A stretch of 64,000 bases of DNA from NCBI RefSeq assembly GCF_907165205.1, contig NC_058194.1, forward strand, positions 8,140,730 to 8,204,729, in the 5' to 3' direction. The notes beneath the pieces were generated by a model. That model was given only the letters and a program-made list of their open reading frames with translations. It was not told where the DNA came from and ran no database searches. A program made the translations under genes and the position numbers. Numbering within the stretch: the stretch's first letter is position 1; the number at the start of each line of letters is the position of its first letter. Below are positions 28,381-40,830 of this stretch, one piece after another. Origin of the DNA: Coccinella septempunctata (lineage: Eukaryota; Arthropoda; Insecta; Coleoptera; Coccinellidae).

Positions 28381-31361
28381 CATCTCAATTCGAAAACTAT
28401 GTGCAGTTTCAAGATTTGGGTCGAATTGGTCCAACAGTTTTTGAGGAATTGATATCACACTTTGCCGAATAGACCACTGAAATCTCAATTCCTATCTGAA
28501 CTATCGAACTGAAATTCAACAAGTGCATCTCAATCCGAAAACTATGTGCAGTTTCAAGATTTGGTTCGAATTGATCCAACAGTTTTCGAGGAATTGATAT
28601 CACACTTTGCCGAATCGACTACTGAAATCTCCATTCCTATCTGAACTATCGATCTGAAATTCAACATGTGCATCTCAATTCGAAAATTATGTGCAGTTTC
28701 AAGATTTGGGTCGAATTGATCCAACAGTTTTTGAGGAATTGATATCACACTTTGCCGAATAGACCACTGAAATCTCAATTCCTATCTGAGCTATCGAACT
28801 GAAATTCAACATGTGCATCTCATTTCGAAAACTATGTGCTGTTTCAAGATTTGGATCGAATTGATCCAACAGTTTTTGAGGAATTGATATCACACTTTGC
28901 CGAATCGTCCACTGAAATCTCAATTCCTATCAGAACTATCGATCTGAAATTCAACATGTGCATCTCAATTCGAAAACTATGTGCAGTTTCAAGATTCGGG
29001 TCGAATTGGTCCAACAGTTTTTGAGGAATTGACATCACACTTTGCCGAATTGACCACTGAAATCTCAATTCCTATCTGAACTATCGATTTGAAATTCAAC
29101 ATGTGCATCTCAATTCCAAAACTATGTGCTGTTTCAAGATTTGGTTCGAATTGATCCAACAGTTTTTGAGGAATTGATATCACACTTTGCCGAATTGACC
29201 ACTGAAATCTCAATTCCTATCTGAACTATCGAACTGAAATTCAACATGTGCATCTCAATTCGAAAACTGTGTACAGTTTCAAGATTTGGGTCGAATTGAT
29301 CCAATAGTTCCTTAGGAATTAAAATGATACTTTGTCGAATCGACCACTGAAATCTCAATTCCTATCAGAACTATCGAACTGAAATTCAACATGTGCATCT
29401 CAATTCGAAAACTATGTGCAGTTTCAAGATTTGTTTCGAATTGATCCAACAGTTTTCGAGGAATTGATATCACACTTTGCCGAATTGACCACTGAAATCT
29501 CAATTCCTATCTGAACTATCGAACTGAAATTCAACATGTGCATCTCAATTCGGAAACTGTGTACAGTTTCGAGATTTGGGTCGAATTGATCCAATAGTTC
29601 CTTATGAATTGAAATTATATTTTGTCGAATCGACTACTGAAATCTCCATTCCTATCAGAACTAACGATCTGAAATTCAACATGTGCATCTCATTTCGAAA
29701 ACTATGTGCAGTTTCAAGATTTGGTTCGAATTGATCCTACAGTTTTTGAGGAATTGATATCACACTTTGCCGAATTGATAACTGAAATCTCAATTCCTAT
29801 CTGAACTATCGAAATGAAATTCAACATGTGCATCTCAATTCGAAAACTGTGTAAAATTTCAAGATTTGGTTCGAATTGATCCAACAGTTTTCGATGAATT
29901 GATATCACACTTTGCCGAATTGACCACTGAAATCGCAATTCCTATCTGAACTATCGTACTGAAATTCAACATGTGCATCTCATTTCGAAAACTATGTGCA
30001 GTTTCAAGATTTGGTTCGAATTTATCCACTAGTTCCTCAGGAATTGAAATGATACTTTGTCGAATCGACGACTGAAATCTCAATTCCTATCAGAACTATC
30101 GAACTGACATTCAACATGTGCATCTCAATTCGAAAACTAGTTTCAAGATTTGGGTCGAATTGGTCCAACAGTTTTTGAGGAATTGTTATCACACTTTGCC
30201 GAATAGACCACTGAAATCTCAATTCCTATCTGAACTATCGAACTGAAATTCAACAAGTGCATCTCAATTCGAAAACTAAGTGCAGTTTCAAGATTTGGGT
30301 CGAATTGGTCCAACAGTTTTTGAGGAATTGATATCACACTTTGCCGAATAGACCACTGAAATCTCAATTCCTATCTGAGCTATCGAACTGAAATTCAACA
30401 TGTGCATCTCATTTCGAAAACTATGTGCTGTTTCAAGATTTGGTTCGAATTGATCCAACAGTTTTTGAGGAATTGATATCACACTTTGCCGAATCGTCCA
30501 CTGAAATCTCAATTCCTATCTGAACTATCGATCTGAAATTCAACATGTGCATCTCATTTCGAAAACTATGTGCTGTTTCAAGATTTGGTTCGAATTGATC
30601 CAACAGTTTTTGAGGAATTGATATCACACTTTGCCGAATCGTCCACTGAAATCTCAATTCCTATCTGAACTATCGATCTGAAATTCAACATGTGCATCTC
30701 AATTCGAAAACTATGTGCAGTTTCAAGATTCGGGTCGAATTGGTCCAACAGTTTTCGAGGAATTGACATCACACTTTGCCGAATTGACCACTGAAATCTC
30801 AATTCCTATCTGATCTATCGATTTGAAATTCAACATGTGCATCTCAATTCCAAAACTATGTGCTGTTTCAAGATTTGGTTCGAATTGATCCAACAGTTTT
30901 TGAGGAATTGATATCACACTTTGCCGAATTGACCACTGAAATCTCAATTCCTATCTGAACTATCGGACTGAAATTCAACATGTGCATCTCAATTCGAAAA
31001 CTGTGTACAGTTTCGAGATTTGGGTCGAATTGATCCAATAGTTCCTTATGAATTGAAATTATATTTTGTCGAATCGACTACTGAAATCTCCGTTCCTATC
31101 AGAACTAACGATCTGAAATTCAACACGTGCATCTCATTTCGAAAACTATGTGCAGTTTCAAGATTTGGTTCGAATTGTTCCAACAGTTTTTGAGGAATTG
31201 ATATCACACTTTGCCGAATTGATAACTGAAATATCAATTCCTATCTGAACTATCGAACTGAAATTCAACATGTGCATCTCAATTCGAAAACTGTGTAAAA
31301 TTTCAAGATTTGGTTCGAATTGATCCAACAGTTTTCGATGAATTGATATCACACTTTGCCG

Positions 31362-33735
31362 AATTGACCACTGAAATCGCAATTCCTATCTGAACTATCG
31401 TACTGAAATTCAACATGTGCATCTCATTTCGAAAACTATGTGCAGTTTCGAAATTTGGTTCGAATTGATCCACTAGTTCCTCAGGAATTGAAATGATACT
31501 TTGTCGAATCGACGACTGAAATCTCAATTCCTATCAGAACTATCGAACTGACATTCAACATGTGCATCTCAATTCGAAAACTAGTTTCAAGATTTGGGTC
31601 GAATTGGTCCAACAGTTTTTGAGGAATTGATATCACACTTTGCCGAATAGACCACTGAAATCTCAATTCCTATCTGAACTATCGAACTGAAATTCAACAA
31701 GTGCATCTCAATCCGAAAACTGTGTAAAATTTCAAGATTTGGTTCGAATTGATCTAACAGTTTTCGATGAATTGATATCACACTTTGCCGAATTGACCAC
31801 TGAAATCTCAATTCCTATCTGAACTATCGTACTGAAATTCAACATGTGCATCTCATTTCGAAAACTATGTGCAGTTTCAAGATTTGGTTCGAAGTGATCC
31901 ACTAGTTCCTCAGGAATTGAAATGATACTTTGTCGAATCGACGACTGAAATCTCAATTCCTATCAGAACTATCGAACTGACATTCAACATGTGCATCTCA
32001 ATTCGAAAACTATGTGCAGTTTCAAGATTTGGGTCGAATTGGTCCAACAGTTTTTGAGGAATTGATATCACACTTTGCCGAATAGACCACTGAAATCTCA
32101 ATTCCTATCTGAACTATCGATTTGAAATTCAACATGTGCATCTCAATTCCAAAACTATGTGCTGTTTCAAGATTTGGTTCGAATTGATCCAACAGTTTTT
32201 GAGGAATTGATATCACACTTTGCCGAATTGACCACTGAAATCTCAATTCCTATCTGAACTATCGAACTGATATTCAACATGTGCATCTCAATTCGAAAAC
32301 TGTGTACAGTTTCAAGATTTGGGTCGAATTGATCCAATAGTTCCTTAGGAATTAAAATGATACTTTGTCGAATCGACCACTGAAATCTCAATTCCTATCA
32401 GAACTATCGACTTGAAATTCAACATGTGCATCCCAATTCGAAAACTGTGTAAAATTTCAAGATTTGGTTCGAATTGATCCAACAGTTTTCGAGGAATTGA
32501 TATCACACTATGTCGAATCGACCACTGAAATCTCAATTCCTATCAGAACTATCGAACTGAAATTCAAAATGTGCATATCAATTCGAAAACTATGTGCAGT
32601 TTCAAGATTTGGTTCGAATTGATCCAACAGTTTTCGAGGAATTGATATCACACTTTGCCGAATTGACCACTGAAATCTCAATTCCTATCTGAACTATCGG
32701 ACTGAAATTCAACATGTGCATCTCAATTCGAAAACTGTGTACAGTTTCGAGATTTGGGTCGAATTGATCCAATAGTTCCTTATGAATTGAAATTATATTT
32801 TGTCGAATCGACTACGTAAATCTCCGTTCCTATCAGAACTAACGATCTGAAATTCAACACGTGCATCTCATTTCGAAAACTATGTGCAGTTTCAAGATTT
32901 GGTTCGAATTGATCCAACAGTTTTTGAGGAATTGATATCACACTTTGCCGAATTGATAACTGAAATATCAATTCCTATCTGAACTATCGAACTGAAATTC
33001 AACATTTGCATCTCAATTCGAAAACTGTGTAAAATTTCAAGATTTGGTTCGAATTGATCCAACAGTTTTCGATGAATTGATATCACACTTTGCCGAATTG
33101 ACCACTGAAATCGCAATTCCTATCTGAACTATCGTACTGAAATTCAACATGTGCATCTCATTTCGAAAACTATGTGCAGTTTCGAGATTTGGTTCGAATT
33201 GATCCACTAGTTCCTCAGGAATTGAAATGATACTTTGTCGAATCGACGACTGAAATCTCAATTCCTATCAGAACTATCGAACTGACATTCAACATGTGCA
33301 TCTCAATTCGAAAACTAGTTTCAAGATTTGGGTCGAATTGGTCCAACAGTTTTTGAGGAATTGATATCACACTTTGCCGAATAGACCACTGAAATCTCAA
33401 TTCCTATCTGAACTATCGAACTGAAATTCAACAAGTGCATCTCAATCCGAAAACTGTGTAAAATTTCAAGATTTGGTTCGAATTGATCCAACAGTTTTCG
33501 ATGAATTGATATCACACTTTGCCGAATTGACCACTGAAATCTCAATTCCTATCTGAACTATCGTACTGAAATTCAACATGTGCATCTCATTTCGAAAACT
33601 ATGTGCAGTTTCAAGATTTGGTTCGAAGTGATCCACTAGTTCCTCAGGAATTGAAATGATACTTTGTCGAATCGACGACTGAAATCTCAATTCCTATCAG
33701 AACTATCGAACTGACATTCAACATGTGCATCTCAA
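31362..33735 (-). repeat. 12-monomer HOR units matching block A
   Basis: A full 1734-bp unit (31362-33095) and part of a second (33096 to about 33735). This stretch is the closest relative of the first 2.3 kb of the window, including the private CTACGTAAATC variant. Confidence 0.82.
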
Positions 33736-36700
33736 TTCGAAAACTATGTGCAGTTTCAAGATTTGGGTCGAATTGCTCCAACAGTTTTTGAGGAATTGAT
33801 ATCACACTTTGCCGAATAGACCACTGAAATCTCAATTCCTATCTGAACTATCGAACTGAAATTCAACAAGTGCATCTCAATCCGAAAACTATGTGCAGTT
33901 TCAAGATTTGGTTCGAATTGATCCAACAGTTTTCGAGGAATTGATATCACACTTTGCCGAATCGACTACTGAAATCTCCATTCCTATCTGAACTATCGAT
34001 CTGAAATTCAACATGTGCATCTCAATTCGAAAATTATGTGCAGTTTCAAGATTTGGGTCGAATTGAACCAACAGTTTTTGAGGAATTGATATCACACTTT
34101 GCCGAATAGACCACTGAAATCTCAATTCCTATCTGAGCTATCGAACTGAAATTCAACATGTGCATCTCATTTCGAAAACTATGTGCTGTTTCAAGATTTG
34201 GATCGAATTGATCCAACAGTTTTTGAGGAATTGATATCACACTTTGCCGAATCGTCCACTGAAATCTCAATTCCTATCAGAACTATCGATCTGAAATTCA
34301 ACATGTGCATCTCAATTCGAAAACTATGTGCAGTTTCAAGATTCGGGTCGAATTGGTCCAACAGTTTTTGAGGAATTGACATCACACTTTGCCGAATTGA
34401 CCACTGAAATCTCAATTCCTATCTGAACTATCGATTTGAAATTCAACATGTGCATCTCAATTCCAAAGCTATGTGCTGTTTCAAGATTTGGTTCGAATTG
34501 ATCCAACAGTTTTTGAGGAATTGATATCACACTTTGCCGAATTGACCACTGAAATCTCAATTCCTATCTGAACTATCGAACTGAAATTCAACATGTGCAT
34601 CTCAATTCGAAAACTGTGTACAGTTTCGAGATTTGGGTCGAATTGATCCAATAGTTCCTTAGGAATTAAAATGATACTTTGTCGAATCGACCACTGAAAT
34701 CTCAATTCCTATCAGAACTATCGAACTGAAATTCAAAATGTGCATCTCAATTCGAAAACTATGTGCAGTTTCAAGATTTGGTTCGAATTGATCCAACAGT
34801 TTTCGAGGAATTGATATCACACTTTGCCGAATTGACCACTGAAATCTCAATTCCTATCTGAACTATCGAACTGAAATTCAACATGTGCATCTCAATTCGG
34901 AAACTGTGTACAGTTTCGAGATTTGGGTCGAATTGATCCAATAGTTCCTTATGAATTGAAATTATATTTTGTCGAATCGACTACTGAAATCTCCATTCCT
35001 ATCAGAACTAACGATCTGAAATTCAACATGTGCATCTCATTTCGAAAACTATGTGCAGTTTCAAGATTTGGTTCGAATTGATCCTACAGTTTTTGAGGAA
35101 TTGATATCACACTTTGCCGAATTGATAACTGAAATCTCAATTCCTATCAGAACTAACGATCTGAAATTCAACATGTGCATCTCAATTCGAAAACTGTGTA
35201 AAATTTCAAGATTTGGTTCGAATTGATCCAACAGTTTTCGATGAATTGATATCACACTTTGCCGAATTGACCACTGAAATCGCAATTCCTATCTGAACTA
35301 TCGTACTGAAATTCAACATGTGCATCTCATTTCGAAAACTATGTGCAGTTTCAAGATTTGGTTCGAATTTATCCACTAGTTCCTCAGGAATTGAAATGAT
35401 ACTTTGTCGAATCGACGACTGAAATCTCAATTCCTATCAGAACTATCGAACTGACATTCAACATGTGCATCTCAATTCGAAAACTAGTTTCAAGATTTGG
35501 GTCGAATTGGTCCAACAGTTTTTGAGGAATTGATATCACACTTTGCCGAATAGACCACTGAAATCTCAATTCCTATCTGAACTATCGAACTGAAATTCAA
35601 CAAGTGCATCTCAATCCGAAAACTATGTGCAGTTTCAAGATTTGGTTCGAATTGATCCAACAGTTTTCGAGGAATTGATATCACACTTTGCCGAATCGAC
35701 TACTGAAATCTCCATTCCTATCTGAACTATCGATCTGAAATTCAACATGTGCATCTCAATTCGAAAATTATGTGCAGTTTCAAGATTTGGGTCGAATTGA
35801 TCCAACAGTTTTTGAGGAATTGATATCACACTTTGCCGAATAGACAACTGAAATCTCAATTCCTATCTGAGCTATCGAACTGAAATTCAACATGTGCATC
35901 TCATTTCGAAAACTATGTGCTGTTTCAAGATTTGGTTCGAATTGATCCAACAGTTTTTGAGGAATTGATATCACACTTTGCCGAATCGTCCACTGAAATC
36001 TCAATTCCTATCAGAACTATCGATCTGAAATTCAACATGTGCATCTCAATTCGAAAACTATGTGCAGTTTCAAGATTCGGGTCGAATTGGTCCAACAGTT
36101 TTTGAGGAATTGACATCACACTTTGCCGAATTGACCACTGAAATCTCAATTCCTATCTGAACTATCGATTTGAAATTCAACATGTGCATCTCAATTCCAA
36201 ACCTATGTGCTGTTTCAAGATTTGGTTCGAATTGATCCAACAGTTTTTGAGGAATTGATATCACACTTTGCCGAATTGACCACTGAAATCTCAATTCCTA
36301 TCTGAACTATCGAACTGAAATTCAACATGTGCATCTCAATTCGAAAACTGTGTACAGTTTCGAGATTTGGGTCGAATTGATCCAATAGTTCCTTAGGAAT
36401 TAAAATGATACTTTGTCGAATCGACCACTGAAATCTCAATTCCTATCAGAACTATCGAACTGAAATTCAAAATGTGCATCTCAATTCGAAAACTATGTGC
36501 AGTTTCAAGATTTGGTTCGAATTGATCCAACAGTTTTCGAGGAATTGATATCACACTTTGCCGAATTGACCACTGAAATCTCAATTCCTATCTGAACTAT
36601 CGAACTGAAATTCAACATGTGCATCTCAATTCGGAAACTGTGTACAGTTTCGAGATTTGGGTCGAATTGATCCAATAGTTCCCTATGAATTGAAATTATA

Positions 36701-37984
36701 TTTTGTCGAATCGACTACTGAAATCTACATTCCTATCAGAACTAACGATCTGAAATTCAAAATGTGCATCTCATTTCGAAAACTATGTGCAGTTTCAAGA
36801 TTTGGTTCGAATTGATCCTACAGTTTTTGAGGAATTGATATCACACTTTGCCGAATTGATAACTGAAATCTCAATTCCTATCTGAACTATCGAAATGAAA
36901 TTCAACATGTGCATCTCAATTCGAAAACTGTGTAAAATTTCAAGATTTGGTTCGAATTGATCCAACAGTTTTCGATGAATTGATATCACACTTTGCCGAA
37001 TTGACCACTGAAATCGCAATTCCTATCTGAACTATCGTACTGAAATTCAACATGTGCATCTCATTTCGAAAACTATGTGCAGTTTCAAGATTTGGTTCGA
37101 ATTTATCCACTATTTCCTCAGGAATTGAAATGATACTTTGTCGAATCGACGACTGAAATCTCAATTCCTATCAGAACTATCGAACTGACATTCAACATGT
37201 GCATCTCAATTCGAAAACTGTGTAAAATTTCAAGATTTGGTTCGAATTGATCCAACAGTTTTCGATGAATTGATATCAAACTTTGCCGAATAGACCACTG
37301 AAATCTCAATTCCTATCTGAACTATCGAACTGAAATTCAACAAGTGCATCTCAATCCGAAAACTGTGTAAAATTTCAAGATTTGGTTCGAATTGATCCAA
37401 CAGTTTTCGATGAATTGATATCACACTTTGCCGAATTGACCACTGAAATCTCGATTCCTATCTGAACTATCGTACTGAAATTCAACATGTGCATCTCAAT
37501 TCGAAAACTATGTGCAGTTTCAAGATTTGGGTCGAATTGGTCCAACAGTTTTTGAGGAATTGATATCACACTTTGCCGAATAGACCACTGAAATCTCAAT
37601 TCCTATCTGAACTATCGAACTGAAATTCAACAAGTGCATCTCAATCTGAAAACTATGTGCAGTTTCAAGATTTGGTTCGAATTGATCCAACAGTTTTTGA
37701 GGAATTGATATCACACTTTGCCGAATTGATAACTGAAATCTCAATTCCTATCTGAACTATCGAACTGAAATTCAACATGTGCATCTCAATTCGAAAACTG
37801 TGTAAAATTTCAAGATTTGGTTCGAATTGATCCAACAGTTTTCGAGGAATTGATATCACACTTTGCCGAATCGACTACTGAAATCTCCATTCCTATCTGA
37901 ACTATCGATCTGAAATTCAACATGTGCATCTCAATTCGAAAATTATGTGCAGTTTCAAGATTTGGGTCGAATTGGTCCAACAGT

Positions 37985-38004
37985 TTTTGAGGAAATTTCA
38001 CACC
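37985..38004. other. Orientation switch C/D
   Basis: Minus-orientation satellite ending in TTTTTGAGGAA meets plus-orientation satellite starting GAAATTTCACACCG. The three bases GAA at 37992-37994 fit both. As at the B/C junction there is no extended palindrome at the join. Confidence 0.92.
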
Positions 38005-40470
38005 GTTTTCGAATTGAGATGCACATGTTGAATTTCAGTTCGATAGTTCAGATAGGAATTGAGATTTCAGTGGACGATTCGACATAGTATCATTGGAATT
38101 CCTAAGGAACTATTGGATCAATTCGAACCAAATCTTGAAATTTTACACAGTTTTCGAATTGAGATGCACATGTTGAATTTCAGTTCGATAGTTCAGATAG
38201 GAATTGAGATTTCAGTTATCAATTCGGCAAAGTGTGATATCAATTCCTCAAAAACTGTTGGATCAATTCGAACCAAATCTTGAAGTTTTACACCGTTTTC
38301 GAATTGAGATGCACATGTTGAATTTCAGTTCGATAGTTCAGATAGGAATTGATATTTCAGTGGACGATTCGACATAGTATCATTGGAATTCCTAAGGAAC
38401 TATTGGATCAATTCGAACCAAATCTTGAAACTGCACATAGTTTTCGAATTGAGATGCACATGTTGAATTTCAGTTCGATAGTTCAGATAGGAATTGAGAT
38501 TTCAGTTGTCAATTCGGCAAAGTGTGATATCAATTCCTCGAAAACTGTTGGATCAATTCGAACCAAATCTTGAAACAGCACATAGTTTTGGAATTGAACT
38601 ATTGGATCAATTCGAACCAAATCTTGAAACTGCACATAGTTTTCGAATTGAGATGCACATGTTGAATTTCCGTTCGATAGTTCAGATAGGAATTGAGATT
38701 TCAGTGGTCAATTCGGCAAAGTGTGATATCGATTCCTTGAAAACTGTTGGATCAATTCGAACCAAATCTTGAAACTGCACATAGTTTTCGGATTGAGATG
38801 CACTTGTTGAATTTCAGTTCGATAGTTCAGATAGGAATTGAGATTTCAGTGGTCTATTGGGCAAAGTGTGATATCAATTCCTCAAAAACTGTTGGATCAA
38901 TTCGAACCAAATCTTGAAACTGCACATAGTTTTCGAAATGAGATGCACATGTTGAATAACAGTTCGATAGTTCAGATAGGAATAGAGATTTCAGTGGTCA
39001 ATTCGGCAAAGTGTGATATCAATTCCTCGAAAACTGTTGGATCAATTCGAACCAAATCTTGAAATTTTACACAGTTTTCGAATTGAGATGCACATGTTGA
39101 ATTTCAGTTCGATAGTTCAGATAGGAATTGAGATTTCAGTGGTCAATTCGGCAAAGTGTGATATCAATTCATCGAAAACTGTTGGATCAATTCGAACCAA
39201 ATCTTGAAATCTTACACAGTTTTCGAATTGAGATGCACATGTTGAATTTCAGTTCGATAGTTCAGATGGGAATTGAGATTTCAGTTATCAATTCGGCAAA
39301 GTGTGATATCAATTCCTCAAAAACTGTCGGATCAATTCGAACCAAATCTTGAAACTGCACATAGTTTTCGAAATGAGATGCACATGTTGAATTTCAGATC
39401 GTTAGTTCTGATAGGAATGGAGATTTCAGTAGTCGATTCGACAAAATATAATTTCAATTCATAAGGAACTACTGGATCAATTCGACCCAAATCTCGAAAC
39501 TGTACACAGTTTTCGAATTGAGATGCACATGTTGAATTTCAGTTCGATAGTTCAGATAGGAATTGAGATTTCAGTGGTCAATTCGGCAAAGTGTGATAAC
39601 AATTCCTCGAAAACTGTTGGATCAATTCGAACCAAATCTTGAAACTGCACATAGTTTTCGAATTGAGATGCACATGTTGAATTTCAGTTCGATAGTTCAG
39701 ATAGGAATTGAGATTTCAGTGGTCTATTCGGCAAAGTGTGATATCAATTCCTCGAAAACTGTTGGATCAATTCGAACCAAATCTTGAAATTTTACACAGT
39801 TTTCGAATTGGGATGCACATGTTGAATTTCAAGTCGATAGTTCTGATAGGAATTGAGATTTCAGTGGTCGATTCGACAAAGTATCATTTCAATTCCTAAG
39901 GAACTATTAGATCAATTCGACCCAAATCTCGAAACTGTACACAGTTTTCGAATTGAGATGCACATGTTGAATTTCAGTTCGATAGTTCAGATAGGAATTG
40001 AGATTTCAGTGGTCAATTCGGCAAAGTGTGATATCAATTCCTCAAAAACTGTTGGATCAATTCGAACCAAATCTTGAAACAGCACATAGTTTTGGAATTG
40101 AGATGCACATGTTGAATTTCAAATCGATAGTTCAGATAGGAATTGAGATTTCAGTGGTCAATTCGGCTAAGTGTGATGTCAATTCCTCGAAAACTGTTGG
40201 ACCAATTCGACCCGAATCTTGAAACTGCACATAGTTTTCGAATTGAGATGCACATGTTGAATTTCAGTTCGATAGTTCAGATAGGAATTGAGATTTTAGT
40301 GGTCAATTCGGCAAAGTGTGATATCAATTCCTTGAATACTGTTGGATCAATTCGAACCAAATCTTGAAACTGCACATAGTTTTCGAAATGAGATGCACAT
40401 AATGAATTTCAGCTCGATAGTTCAGATAGGAATTGAGATTTCAGTGGTCAATTCGGCAAAGTGTGATATC

Positions 40471-40830
40471 TTTGGCGGTATGTGCTGGGGTGAGTTCACG
40501 CTATTTGAGGAAATGCGTGCTCTTGGGGTGATTGTTTCGTCCCACTGCTAGGGTCGGACTCATCAGGTAGGTTAATGAACCCTAGCAGCTACCTACGACA
40601 ATCGCCGAAGCAGCGTAGTTTGTGCCTGCTATAAACGCCGGTTACGTCGAGGGTATAGAGTGTTGCGTCGCCGGTGGCGCCATCGTTTGGCGTATGCTGC
40701 ACCGCAATAGACGTATAATCTACCCTGTGATCGCAACCGTCGTGCGCAGTGATGCCATCGTTTGGCTACCCTTGGTACCATCATGGTGAGATGGAGTATT
40801 CCTCTACCATGGGTACAACTACGCCGCCAC
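40471..40830 (-). mobile_element. 360-bp hammerhead-bearing insert, copy 1
   Basis: Non-satellite, G+C-richer sequence inserted in a monomer between two ATATC copies (40466-40470 and 40831-40835). Uninterrupted monomers have a single ATATC, so this is a 5-bp target duplication. The ends are short inverted repeats (TGGCGG and CCGCCA). It has no convincing coding frame: the 67-codon minus and 86-codon plus frames are arginine-rich or run into satellite. A 13-base hairpin motif, GCCATCGTTTGGC, occurs twice (40679-40691 and 40754-40766), and TACCCTTGGTA is nearly repeated inverted further on. A hammerhead ribozyme lies on the minus strand. The element class is unresolved: a SINE-like or retrozyme-like element, or a small DNA transposon. 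Confidence 0.85.
40530..40603 (-). ncRNA. Type III hammerhead ribozyme, copy 1
   Basis: Read on the minus strand. Stem III is GATTG (40603-40599) with CAATC (40534-40530), and it is the open stem, so the motif is type III. The cleavage triplet GTC ends at 40597, so the cut is predicted between 40597 and 40596. Stem I is GTAGGT (40596-40591) with ACCTAC (40572-40567). The core CTGATGA is at 40566-40560. Stem II is GTCC (40559-40556) with GGAC (40542-40539). GAAA is at 40538-40535. Loop I holds CTGCTAGGGT and loop II ACCCTAGCAG, which pair over 10 bp. All invariant core positions of the family are present. Activity is inferred, not shown. Confidence 0.92.

Larger units (their letters stand above)
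22341..37994 (-). repeat. 145-bp satellite array, block C (minus orientation)
   Basis: About 108 monomers in the same orientation as block A and of the same HOR family. The 6-bp-shortened monomer, a convenient HOR marker, recurs near 24485, 26230, 27965, 30135, 31575, 33310 and 35480. The spacings are 1734, or 2169 and 1444, the latter being 15 and 10 monomers minus 6 bp. Long tracts correspond to block A: 5150-6700 matches 28554-30104, 33901-35451 and 35635-37185. No gene or foreign insert was found. Confidence 0.97.
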
